Below are positions 12,450 to 23,679 of a stretch of DNA of 64,000 nucleotides, piece by piece. Location of the stretch: NCBI GenBank assembly GCA_943737045.1, contig CALSFV010000202.1:2356001-2420000 (forward strand), read 5' to 3'. Position numbers and translations under genes: made by a program. The number at the start of each line of letters is the position of its first letter. Position 1 is the stretch's first letter. The DNA comes from Parapristionchus giblindavisi. Its lineage: Eukaryota > Nematoda > Chromadorea > Rhabditida > Diplogasteridae. A model generated the notes under the pieces. The model did no database searches, had not been told where the DNA came from, and saw only the letters and a list, made by a program, of their open reading frames with translations.

Positions 12450-14785
12450 ACATCATCGAAGTCAAGCTGAATATCCACGACTACTGTTTCGTTGTCTCCC
12501 TAAAAGAACGGTGGGATCACTGACCATACCAGCTATCCACCACTTCTATTACGTCATGGACATTCTCAAAACGCTCTTCTTCCCCGAGCCCATTATCATT
12601 TCGATCACAACCTAATTATAAAGGAATTGACACTCAGATACAGTAACGGCCAAACGTCATCGTACACTTTTTCAGCAAACTATCTTCTGAGGTCCACTCG
12701 GTTGCAGTGCGTACGCTTATACTTGCGCTTTCTCTCTCTCACCTCTCGTTTTTACTCTATTGCTGAAGTTTGATCTTTGAACGTTGTATTTTGATCTTTG
12801 ATCTTTTTATACAAATTTTTAAACCATTGGCGAAAATAACGTTTTTCGATAGTTTTTCTTAGTTGTTGAATTTCATTTGTTATTTTCTGTAATATTAAAA
12901 TAAATCTCACATTTAAAACTTGAAATGTCGATTTTCGTCCATTGTTTGAAAAATCTTGGACAAAGATCAAAGATCAAGATACAGAGATCAAAGAGCAAAG
13001 GACAATTTGCGTCTATATCTGCAGAAAATACTTTTGTATTGATTACAAGATAGGAAAAGGTTCCGTTTCAGTGCTAGATCAGTGATAGAGTGGCTAGATG
13101 AACAGACGAGATCGATGGGCAGAGACGCAGAGAGTCATCGCGCCCACTGAACTTGATATACCACCACTACTGAGACGGGTGGAGGGCGGGGATAACTTCA
13201 CTGAACAAAAACATTAAAAATTTTAAAATTAATATTTTTTATTAAATAAAGATTCTAAATGGCTCTAATAATTCTCTTGACACAAATTTCGTATGAAAAA
13301 GTCGACATATATGTGAAAATGAAGGAAAGAAAAAAAGAAAAAGGAAGAAAAAGAAGAAAGAAGACGGAAAGAAGAAGGAAGGAAAAAAAGAAAAGAAAGA
13401 GTTGCAATCAAAGATTGGGGAATGGTAGGTGCTATTAGGTCAGAGATAGAAAAGAGTATGAATAACAAAGATGCGAACATATTTGGATATTCACTATTGA
13501 TTAATAACGATATGAAGTGTGAAAGTGAATTGGTGTGGAAAATGCAGAGTGGATAATTAAGTTTAGCTAATTGTCTGATATTCGCAAACAAGACCGCTCT
13601 TTTTTGTAAACTCTTCTTTTTTTGTGATTTTATAATGTTCTAAATTGACTCTTAGTAAAAGTATGATCATGATAGATTTCAAAACTAAAATAATCCATAT
13701 CTCTATCAGGTCAGACTGTATACTTAAATTTTATATTATTAGGTTAGTTTTCAATGTGTATTATTGCTTTAGACAATTTACTTTATATATACAGTCTGAC
13801 ATGATAGAGATATAGACTACGAGTACTTGAAGTGTACTAAAAAGTATCAAAAATGATGTCTACTTTTTGATACTGTAGTAATTTATCTCCGCGCTAGCTG
13901 TATTCTTTATAGTATCTCTAAGGTATGGCAACCAACTTTGAAGTACTCTAACTTTTTGAATTATAGTTTTGATCTGCTGGAGTAGTCGTCAGTTACTGTT
14001 TCTATCATTATATTGAATAAATAATAACACGTATTGAGCAAAGCACTGTTACTAAAAGTTTCACTTAACATGTTTATGGTAATTTTGAAGTTAAAGTCAG
14101 TTCAAGCAAAATAAAGCAAAAGTTCATAAAATCGATAAAAGGATCTCGTCCCTGCTTATACACCGATAAGTAGCTCCGCCCATTTCTGATTAACCATACC
14201 TATATAGTGATTCAGATTCCGCCCATTTGACTTCGCGGGCTTGGACACCGATTACAAACACCACGCTCCCCAAAATGTTTATTCATTTTAGAATGCAGGC
14301 TATGTGTGAAGTCCTCAAGGAAATGTTCACACTCCAACGCTGTCCATCCATCTTCAGACATCCGTTGAGTATTTGCAATCTCACGATGAAAATGACAATC
14401 TTCCTCGGATGACATCATCGATGAAGTTGATGAAGAAGACTCGGCTAATATATTGAAAAATTATTATAGACAACCTTAATAGGGATCATGAAGGGATGCA
14501 GGATCTGAAAAGGAATGGAATAATTAATAATAATTATTATAATAATAATATTAATTGAATAATAGTCAGAAAAGAAGGGAGTGTAACATTCAAAGATCAA
14601 AGAAAGAAGGTCAACGCAAGAGCAAAGATCAAAGACCAAAGAGAAGAGGGAAACAGCATGACGGAAAACTACTGTAAGACCAAGCTCTCTCTCAATCGAT
14701 TTCATGTATGCTCTGGGTCTGTCCCTCGGAATAAGGAACCGTTACTGATGATGTTACAAATTCACTCTGACAATGATATCACTTA
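12450..14785 (+). repeat. Left outer arm of the giant palindrome
   Basis: This matches 23014-20679 in reverse complement with about five base differences noticed by eye and no indels. It contains TTTGATC-type heptamer runs (about 12770-12806 and 12960-12985), purine/pyrimidine tracts at 13310-13400, and a nested ~116-bp inverted-repeat element. The open frames in it (for example 108 residues at 13591-13265) are low-complexity and match no family I know. Confidence 0.9.
13698..13813. mobile_element. Small inverted-repeat element inside the palindrome arm
   Basis: A terminal repeat reading tatctctatcaggtcagact at the left and its complement, with one difference, at the right bounds about 116 bp. 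The same element is in the other arm at about 21651-21766, so it was there before the palindrome formed or was copied with it. Confidence 0.65.
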
Positions 14786-15787
14786 TAAGGGAAGGGTACT
14801 TGGTCGTGTGTCGGAAAATCTAACAAAATGTACATAGTTGGAAAGAGGACAAAATTCTAAGACTTTTTGGTCTTTTCGTTTTGCCGCCTCGGACTTCCTA
14901 AGGACCGAAAATCGATTTTGAAAAAGAGCAATTCCATGAGTGAAATTTCAAGGGTCCAATGGTATAGATATCTGTTAGATACCTCATCACGCCCTCGCCT
15001 CTCCCTTCCCAAGCAACACGTGGCGCAGTAGGTAACAGGCTCGTCTATGTAATTTTTGTGTGTTCGGTTTCAATGGTTCGATTCCTTTTACTGCAACTTT
15101 TTTTTGCTCATTTTTATTTTTGATCAAACTCTTTTTTATTAACAATTTAACATCAAATGAACGAGCCAATACTTAACAATGGTGCATATTGGGCCAGAAA
15201 CATGAAAAGAAGAAGCTAACTCTGCAACGATGGTACAGCCTGGCTCGCCACAGGGGCAAGCGTAGATATTCCTTAACCGAACATGACGCTCATGGGTGAA
15301 TCCCAGGGAGGAGGGCGGGTGTCAATGAAGCCTCCCTTGAAGAAACCGTAAGCGATATACGGCTTGAAGGCGTTCTCCACATCCGATGGGAAGTGGTTGT
15401 AGATACATAGTAGTCCACACAAACGATCGATCAAAACAAAAATATATTTTGATCAAAAATAAAATGAGCAAAAAAAGTTGCAGTGAAAGGAATCGAACCA
15501 TTGAAACCGAACATACAAAAGTTTTATAGACGAGCCTCTTACCCACTACGCCACGTGTTGCTTGGGAAAGGAATACAAGGGCGAGATGAGGTATCTAATA
15601 GATATCTCTGCCATTGGACCCTTGAAATTTTACCCATGGAATTGGTCTTTTTCAAAATCGATTTTCGGTCCTTAGGAAGTCCGAGGCGGCGAAACGAAAA
15701 GACCAAAGAGTCTTAGAATTTTGTCCTCTTTCCAACCATCTACATTTTGTTAGATTTTCAGACACACGACCAAGTACCCTTCCCTTA
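14786..15787. mobile_element. Foldback DNA transposon with TTA duplication (PIF/Harbinger-like)
   Basis: A 1,002-bp insertion is visible because the other palindrome arm still has the empty site, cacttagattc. The element begins taagggaagggtacttggtc and ends in its complement. The two arms of about 350-380 bp are inverted copies around a ~240-bp loop. It is flanked by TTA on both sides (14783-14785 and 15788-15790), and the empty site has a single TTA. A 3-bp TWA duplication is typical of PIF/Harbinger elements; no transposase is present, so it is non-autonomous. Each arm holds a tRNA-like block with A-box and B-box similarity (15019-15097 and, inverted, 15480-15557), which is unusual for a DNA MITE and may be a captured SINE or tRNA fragment. 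Confidence 0.82.
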
Positions 15788-16171
15788 TTAGATTCTACAT
15801 TCTTAATGCACCATCAAATTAATGAAGGATGATATTTTCTAATCGATAATGTTTATCAACTATCTATCTCTATCTTCATCCTTATCGACAACTATCTATC
15901 CCAACTACCTATCAATAAGGCTTATCGATTGATCTACCGTACACATATCCACGGTATCATAATCTCACAATGCGACCTTGCTAATTGCTCATTAGTGAGA
16001 ATATACTATGGTATGAAATGAGGGTATGAGGTGAATTATAGTAAGTGAAGGAAGGGCTACAGTAAGAATGAGAGAGGTCTACTGTAAGGATGCATGAAGA
16101 GAAATAATACACTAATCTGTCCACGAAACCATACGCAGCCGTACATGGAGTAAACTCGGTGAGCCATATAA

Positions 16172-17764
16172 CACGCATGTCGCTGAAGAATCGAGTAAAA
16201 TCCGGGGGTGGTTGGCACATTTTTTGACCACCATATATTACTTCATTTTTCGATAGTCTATAGGGTCCCTAACATGATAGCGCGAGCTTTTTTGCGTATC
16301 TTCATTTTCAACGTCGAGAGACGACGTCAAACTTTTTCGACGCCGAAATCGGCCGACTTTGAAGCTCTGTAGCTCTTCGGGGTGTGGTTTTGGTATCGAG
16401 TAGTCAACAGCAGAATTTCCTAGAATGTCCAGGAGAATGCACCTGCATCATTAGAAGATCGATATTTTAATCAGTATTTTTGTAAATAGATTTTATTGTT
16501 TAGTTTTCGTAAAAATATAGGAGCCAAAGTTTTTCTATAGCTCATTCGACTGATCTCGATGAGAGGATTTCAATGGTATGCTGAACTTATACTTTATATT
16601 AATGCGCTCGAAAGTTATGAGCGTTTCAAAAAAATTCGAGAGAGAAATTCGTGAGGTTTTCTACACAATACATCCGGATTGGTTAGTGAACTGATCTATC
16701 AACGATAACTTCAAGTGCCTGTCTGGTGTAGTGGATAAGGTCTACATTCACTTTTGTCTGTCGGGGGTTCGATCCCCCTTGCCGCAGATTTCTTTTGCTG
16801 ATTTTTTATGTATAATGTTTTCGATAAAGCTCTGTCAGATGTCAAAATGGTTCCAATTGTATCCGAAGAGCACTAGAACGAAGTCGAGTATTCGATCAGC
16901 CAGTGGATGGACCAGGAAGAGAAGAGTTGTGGAGGAATCGAAAGACTCGGAGATGTACGATAACGTCTTCAAAGAGGGAGAGGATGAGGATGGAGCTATT
17001 CTAGGACAAAACGAAGATGAATTCAGTAGGATAGTAGTCGAGGGAGAGGGAGATGAACTAATCCTGTCAATTTGACTCCTCTCTGATGTCATGTTGTAAT
17101 TTGCTTTCATGGTGAGCAATATTCATCGATTGGTTATGAATTATGAATGAAATTATATAAATGAATATTCGAAAATTATCAATAATAACTTGGAGATGTA
17201 CTAGAACAACAGTAAAACTAATTAAAATGAGCGAATTGTTCGCAGGAGGCACATGAGTGGGTAGATCACTGGCTGCATCACTCTCCTCTCGTGTGATCGC
17301 ATGCAATGAAAATCTTGAAACGCTCATAACTTTCGAGCGCATCCACATACAAAAACGTTCAGCATACCATTGAAATCCTCTAATCGAGATCAGTCGAATG
17401 AGCTATAGCAAAACTTTGGCTCCTATATTTTCACGAAAACTAAACAATAAAATCTATTTACAAAAATACTGATTAAAATATCGATCGGCTAATGATGCAG
17501 GTGCATTCTCCTGGACGTTCTAGGAAATTCTTCTGTTGACTACTCGATACCAAATCCACACCCCGAAGAGTTACAGAGCTCCAAAGTCGGCCGATTTCTG
17601 CGTCCAAAAAGTTTGACGTCGTCTCTCGACGTTAAAAATGAAGATACGCAAAAAAGCTCGCGCTATCTTGTTAGGGACCCTATGGACTACTAAAAAATCA
17701 CCTCTGCTCATTTTCGACTTTTTCAATGTGCCACGGTTTATTCGAACCTTACGCGACACGCGTG
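16172..17764. mobile_element. Foldback element with ATAA target duplication
   Basis: A 1,593-bp insertion is seen by comparison with the empty site in the other arm (gagccatataaattact near 19945-19965). Its ends are CACGCATGTCGC and the complement of CACGCGTGTCGC. It is flanked by ATAA at 16168-16171 and 17765-17768. Arms of about 470 bp are inverted and diverged. The loop (about 16690-17290) carries a tRNA-like block and an open frame of 114 codons (16731-17075) with an acidic C-terminal half that matches no family I know. The superfamily is undetermined: a 4-bp duplication with these ends does not match a well-known group. Confidence 0.75.
16718..16787 (+). other. tRNA-like sequence (A and B boxes) in the foldback loop
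   Basis: The segment has a good D-arm/A box (tggtgtagtggataagg) and a strong T arm (gggggttcgatccccc), separated by about 25 bases. The outer acceptor stem pairs only in its first few positions and the anticodon arm is poor. It is therefore a tRNA relic or SINE head and not a confident functional tRNA gene. Its internal RNA polymerase III boxes could still be active. Confidence 0.5.
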
Positions 17765-17768
17765 ATAA

Positions 17769-18930
17769 ATTACTCAAACCGCGAGTACCCCATGAACGGA
17801 CATTCCGGGCTACGGGACCGTAAGACAGGGGACTAACTAACTAAACAACTAAGATCAGAAAGATCGATAGGGCTATTGTGGGGTGTGATACGATACCTCT
17901 GAAACAGATGTATCCATGCGTGGATGGACGACGCAGCAACATGTAGGTGAGCGTAGAGAAGACGAGAAACAGCAAGACGATCATCGAAGTTGTTGTTCAG
18001 CCGATGAGAGAAGACGGGCATGTGGGATGAGACGATAAACTATAATGGTAGGAATGATTTCTTATATATGAATGTCTACTGAATGAGGGGTAATACAGGA
18101 TACCCAAGCAAGAAACGTCAACACTAGTTTATCCACGGAGGCATGGAGTAAACCCAGTGAGTGTATATATGGGTCACTACCGGGAGTACCCCATGAACGG
18201 AGATTCCGGGCCACGAAAAAAAGACAGATCCTCTCTGATCAAACGGACGTATCCGTGTGTAGATGAAGGACGCAGCAACATGTGTAGATGATAGAAGATA
18301 AGTCGAGAGACAGCCAGACGATCATCGAAGATGTAGTTGAGCCGACGGGAGTTGAAGACGGGCATGTGGGATGAAACGATAAACTATAATGGTAGGAATG
18401 ATTTCTTATAAATGGAAACCTACTCCAGGTGTGTATGAAGGCTAATATAGTATACTCGTGTACTAATAAAGGATACTCATGCGAAAAAGTGAAATGCTAC
18501 ACTAATCTGACCACGAAGCCATACCCAGCCGTACATGGAGTAAACCCGGTGAGCCATATAAATTGCTCAAAACCGGGAGTACCCCATGAACGGACATTCC
18601 GGGCAACGGAATCGTAAGACAGAGGACTAACGAACTAAACAACTAAGATCAGAAAGATCGATAGGGCTATTGTGGGGTGTGATACGGCACCTCTCTGATC
18701 AAACGGGCGTATCCGTGTGTAGATGAACGGCGCAGCAACATGTAGATGATAGAAGAGAAGTCGAGAGACAGCCAGACGATCATCGAAGATGTAGTAGAGC
18801 CGACGAGAGAAGAAGAAGGGCATGTGGGATGAGACGATAAACTATAATGGCAGGAATGATGTATTATATATGAATGTCTACTGTAGGGGTGTACGAGGGC
18901 AAATACAGGATACCGGATATAGACCAACGA
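17769..18930 (+). repeat. Three tandem ~400-bp units in the inner left arm
   Basis: A block beginning near the shared string gagtaccccatgaacgga recurs at about 17783, 18184 and 18578. Each copy carries the same follow-on modules: a gtaagacag block, a cgcagcaacatg block and a catgtgggatgagacgat block. The right arm of the palindrome has this unit once (about 19630-19950, inverted), so two copies were added on the left after the palindrome formed. Copies differ by point changes and small indels. No coding potential is evident. Confidence 0.78.
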
Positions 18931-19222
18931 CGCAGCAACATGTAGATGACCGTAGAGAAGTTGAGCGATAGCGAGACGATCATCGAAGTTGAAGTTGAGC
19001 CGATGAGAGATGAAGACGGGCCGATCAGAGGGTAGAAGGGTAGATAAGAGGTGAAGAATGGTAGGTAGAATAAGAAGACAAATGATTATCAGAGTGAGGA
19101 TGGGGCCTTATATGCACATTATCAGGGACCACGCCCACCCTCTCACGCGCTCGATGTTTACGTTCAATAAGGATTGGAAGGAATGATCTGCCCTGTTCCT
19201 ATAGTCATTGATCGAACTGACA

Positions 19223-19324
19223 ATGGGTGCACGTGCACTCAGTCAATCAATGCTCAACATTAGAGAGTAGATCAGTTGACTAGACTCAATCTTGTTCGAT
19301 ATCTCCAACGATTGAGTGCACTCA
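19223..19324. other. Central spacer of the giant palindrome
   Basis: Just outside this ~100-bp segment the two arms read as inverted copies (cctgttcctatagtcat at about 19195 and its near complement at about 19333). The inside shows only patchy self-complementarity around gtgcactcagt. This is the loop or symmetry point of the 10.5-kb structure. Confidence 0.65.
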
Positions 19325-20279
19325 GTTCGATCGATGACTATAGGAACAGGGCAGATCATTCCTTCCTATCCTTCAAGAACGTAAACATCGAGAGCGTGAG
19401 CGGGTGGGTGTGGCCCTTGGTAATGCGCATATAAGGCACCATCCTCACTCAGACAATCATTTCTCTTCTTATTCCATCTACCCTTCTTCTCCTCTCATCG
19501 GTCCTTCTTCATCTCTCATCGGCTCAGCTGCAACTTCGATGATCGTCTCGCTATCGCTCAACTTCTCTACGGTCATCTACATGTTTCTGCGTTGTTTATC
19601 TAAATCCGGTATCCTGTATTTGCCCTCGTACACCCCTACAGTAGACATTCATATATCATTCCTACCATTTATCGTCTCATCCCACATGCCCGTCTTCAAC
19701 TCTCGTCGACTCCACTACATCTTCGATGATCGACTAGATGTTTCTCGACTTCTCTACGCTCATCTACATGTTGCTGCGTCGTCCATCTACACATGGATAC
19801 GTCTGTTTCTTCAGTGAGGTATCGTATCCCATCCCACAATATACCACAAATATGCCGCATCGATCTTTCTGATCTTAGTTGTTTAGTTAGTCCTCTGTCT
19901 TACGGTCCCGTAGCCCGGAATGTCCGTTCATGGGGTACTCGCGGTTTGAGTAATTTATATGGCTCACCGAGTTTACTCCATGTACGGCTGCGTATGGTTT
20001 CGTGGACAGATTAGTGTATTATTTCTCTTCATGCATCCTTACAGTAGACCTCTCTCATTCTTACTGTAGCCCTTCCTTCACTTACTATAATTCACCTCAT
20101 ACCCTCATTTCATGCCATGGTATTCTCACTAATGAGCAATTAGCAAGGTCGCATTGTGAGATTATGATACCGTGGATATGTGTACGGTAGATCAATCGAT
20201 AAGTCTTATTGATGGGCAGTTGGGATAGATAGTTGTCGATAAGGATGAAGATAGAGATAGATATTTGTTAATCATTATC

Positions 20280-20565
20280 GATTAGAATGGTTCCACCAGC
20301 ACATTTCATCTTTCAATATTTTCATGGTACATTATGTGTGTAGAATCTTAGTGATCTCATTGTCGGAGTGAATTAGGTAAACATCATCAGTAATAGTTCC
20401 TTATTCCGACGGATAGACCCAGAGAATACATGCAATCTATTGAGAGAGAGAGAGCTAGGTCTTACAGTAGTTTTCGGTCATGCTGTATTTCCATCATCTC
20501 TTAGGTGTTTAGTTAGTTGATCTTCTGTCTTACGGCTCCGTAGCCCGGAATGATTGATGTGCAGT
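20280..20565. repeat. Diverged internal duplication in the right arm
   Basis: This segment resembles the adjoining stretch at about 20565-20830 (shared modules: gataatg...atctatctc, the 'tattccga.ggacagaccc' block, the 'cttacagtagttttcggtcatgctg' block) but is clearly more diverged. The left arm lacks it, so it is a right-arm-specific duplication. Confidence 0.6.
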
Positions 20566-20678
20566 TGGGATAGATAGCTGTGGATATGGATGAAGATAGA
20601 GGTAGATAGTTGATAAACATTATCGATTAGAAAATATCATCCTTCATTAATTTGATGGTGCATTAAGAATGTAGAATC

Positions 20679-23014
20679 TAAGTGATATCATTGTCAGAGT
20701 GAATTTGTAACATCATCAGTAACGGTTCCTTATTCCGAGGGACAGACCCAGAGCATACATGAAATCGATTGAGAGAGAGCTTGGTCTTACAGTAGTTTTC
20801 CGTCATGCTGTTTCCCTCTTCTCTTTGGTCTTTGATCTTTGCTCTTGCGTTGACCTTCTTTCTTTGATCTTTGAATGTTACACTCCCTTCTTTTCTGACT
20901 ATTATTCAATTAATATTATTATTATAATAATTATTATTAATTATTCCATTCCTTTTCAGATCCTGCATCCCTTCATGATCCCTATTAAGGCTGTCTATAA
21001 TAATTTTTCAATATATTTGCCGAATCTTCTTCATCAACTTCATCGATGATGTCATCCGAGGAAGATTGTCATTTTCATCGTGAGATTGCAAATACTCAAC
21101 GGATGTCTGAAGATGGATGGACAGCGTTGGAGTGTGAACATTTCCTTGAGGACTTCACACATAGCCTGCATTCTAAAATGAATAAACATTTTGGGGAGCG
21201 TGGTGTTTGTAATCGGTGTCCAAGCCCGCGAAGTCAAATGGGCGGAATCTGAATCACTATATAGGTATGGTTAATCAGAAATGGGCGGAGCTACTTATCG
21301 GTGTATAAGCAGGGACGAGATCCTTTTATCGATTTTATGAACTTTTGCTTTATTTTGCTTGAACTGACTTTAACTTCAAAATTACCATAAACATGTTAAG
21401 TGAAACTTTTAGTAACAGTGCTTTGCTCAATACGTGTTATTATTTATTCAATATAATGATAGAAACAGTAACTGACGACTACTCCAGCAGATCAAAACTA
21501 TAATTCAAAAAGTTAGAGTACTTCAAAGTTGGTTGCCATACCTTAGAGATACTATAAAGAATACAGCTAGCGCGGAGATAAATTACTACAGTATCAAAAA
21601 GTAGACATCATTTTTGATACTTTTTAGTACACTTCAAGTACTCGTAGTCTATATCTCTATCATGTCAGACTGTATATATAAAGTAAATTGTCTAAAGCAA
21701 TAATACACATTGAAAACTAACCTAATAATATAAAATTTAAGTATACAGTCTGACCTGATAGAGATATGGATTATTTTAGTTTTGAAATCTATCATGATCA
21801 TACTTTTACTAAGAGTCAATTTAGAACATTATAAAATCACAAAAAAAGAAGAGTTTACAAAAAAGAGCGGTCTTGTTTGCGAATATCAGACAATTAGCTA
21901 AACTTAATTATCCACTCTGCATTTTCCACACCAATTCACTTTCACACTTCATATCGTTATTAATCAATAGTGAATATCCAAATATGTTCGCATCTTTGTT
22001 ATTCATACTCTTTTCTATCTCTGACCTAATAGCACCTACCATTCCCCAATCTTTGATTGCAACTCTTTCTTTTCTTTTTTTCCTTCCTTCTTCTTTCCGT
22101 CTTCTTTCTTCTTTTTCTTCCTTTTTCTTTTTTTCTTTCCTTCATTTTCACATATATGTCGACTTTTTCATACGAAATTTGTGTCAAGAGAATTATTAGA
22201 GCCATTTAGAATCTTTATTTAATAAAAAATATTAATTTTAAAATTTTTAATGTTTTTGTTCAGTGAAGTTATCCCCGCCCTCCACCCGTCTCAGTAGTGG
22301 TGGTATATCAAGTTCAGTGGGCGCGATGACTCTCTGCGTCTCTGCCCATCGATCTCGTCTGTTCATCTAGCCACTCTATCACTGATCTAGCACTGAAACG
22401 GAACCTTTTCCTATCTTGTAATCAATACAAAAGTATTTTCTGCAGATATAGACGCAAATTGTCCTTTGCTCTTTGATCTCTGTATCTTGATCTTTGATCT
22501 TTGTCCAAGATTTTTCAAACAATGGACGAAAATCGACATTTCAAGTTTTAAATGTGAGATTTATTTTAATATTACAGAAAATAACAAATGAAATTCAACA
22601 ACTAAGAAAAACTATCGAAAAACGTTATTTTCGCCAATGGTTTAAAAATTTGTATAAAAAGATCAAAGATCAAAATACAACGTTCAAAGATCAAACTTCA
22701 GCAATAGAGTAAAAACGAGAGATGAGAGAGAGAAAGCGCAAGTATAAGCGTACGCACTGCAACCGAGTGGACCTCAGAAGATAGTTTGCTGAAAAAGTCT
22801 ACGATGACGTTTGGCCGTTACTGTATCTGAGTGTCAATTCCTTTATAATTAGGTTGTGATCGAAATGATAATGGGCTCGGGGAAGAAGAGCGTTTTGAGA
22901 ATGTCCATGACGTAATAGAAGTGGTGGATAGCTGGTATGGTCAGTGATTCCACCGTTCTTTTAGGGAGACAACGAAACAGTAGTCGTGGATATTCAGCTT
23001 GACTTCGATGATGT
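20679..23014 (-). repeat. Right outer arm of the giant palindrome
   Basis: Reverse complement of 12450-14785, position for position. The match stops at 23014, exactly where a Tc1-like terminal repeat begins, so the original end of this arm may have been cut or displaced by that element. Confidence 0.9.
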
Positions 23015-23160
23015 GCAGTACCGTGCAAAAGTCTATCCACTTTTGCTTTTTTCGTCATAACTTTTTTTTAAACTCAACCGATCATGTCCAGCTTTTCATG
23101 GAATATTTTGAGAGTGTTTTCACGTATTTTACACAACAAATTAGCCCGGGTGAACTCTTA

Positions 23161-23510
23161 TGGCTCGTTAAAAAATAGTGGAAAACCGAAATCGGCGACT
23201 TTCCACCCGTTAAAAAAGTACCCGGAAAGTCGAATATGGAAACACGAAATTTGAATTCGCGCGCGCTCAAAGAGGTGCGGGAATTCAAATTCCGACTTTC
23301 CGTCACCGATTTTTAGCAGTGAAATGGAAATTCAACTTCCTTCTTGCTAAAAATGGAATCCGCGAAAATTCGCTGTCGGAATTTGAATTCCCGCACCTCT
23401 TTGCGCGCGCGCGAATTCAAATTTCGTGTTTCCATTTTCGACTTTCCGGGTACTTTTTTAACGGGTGGAAAGTCGCCGATTTCGGTTTTCCACTATTTTT
23501 TAACGAGCCA
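23161..23510. mobile_element. 350-bp MITE with TTA duplication nested in the Tc1-like repeat
   Basis: Long inverted arms of about 160 bp begin TGGCTCGTTAAAAAATAGTG and end in the complement. They are flanked by TTA at 23158-23160 and 23511-23513. The 3-bp TTA duplication again points to a PIF/Harbinger-type mobiliser. The arms include a GC-rich gcgcgcgc core. It interrupts the Tc1-like terminal region, so it is younger. Confidence 0.8.
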
Positions 23511-23679
23511 TTACTGTGAAATTTATTTCGATTTTATCAAAAGTCACAAAAGTGAGATTTTCGTTTTCTTCGATTTCTTGTGAGTTTTTCACTCATTTCG
23601 CTACCAATGTGTGTTATATCATTTTAAAACTATGAAACGATATCTTGGGAGTTAGAATCTATCGATATCCGATGAGAAT

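Larger units (their letters stand above)
12450..23014. repeat. Giant palindrome about 10.5 kb long
   Basis: The left half (12450 to about 19222) and right half (about 19325 to 23014) are reverse complements once later insertions are removed. The outer 2,336 bp pair with a constant coordinate sum of 35464, so there is no indel. Inside this, the left arm alone is interrupted by foldback elements at 14786-15787 and 16172-17764 and by extra tandem units at about 18180-18900. The right arm has a diverged internal duplication at about 20280-20565. The spacer at the centre is about 100 bp. I found no transposase or other recognisable protein in the arms. It could be a very large foldback element, an inverted segmental duplication, or an assembly or amplification artefact; the differences between the inner arms argue against a simple artefact. 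Confidence 0.88.

Noticed and set aside
13265..13591. 108-codon open frame present in both palindrome arms
   Set aside because: Leu/Ser/Phe-rich translation of a purine tract; its duplication is explained by the palindrome.
16731..17075. 114-codon acidic open frame in the foldback loop
   Set aside because: It starts within the tRNA-like block, has no recognised domain and is overlapped by open frames on the other strand; kept only as a note under the element.
19404..19817. 137-codon open frame in the palindrome
   Set aside because: Low-complexity reading of repeat modules that also exist in other frames and orientations; no family motif.
12450..23014. CRISPR-like or phage structure
   Set aside because: The repeats are long inverted arms and tandem modules without short equal spacers, and the setting is a eukaryotic chromosome.
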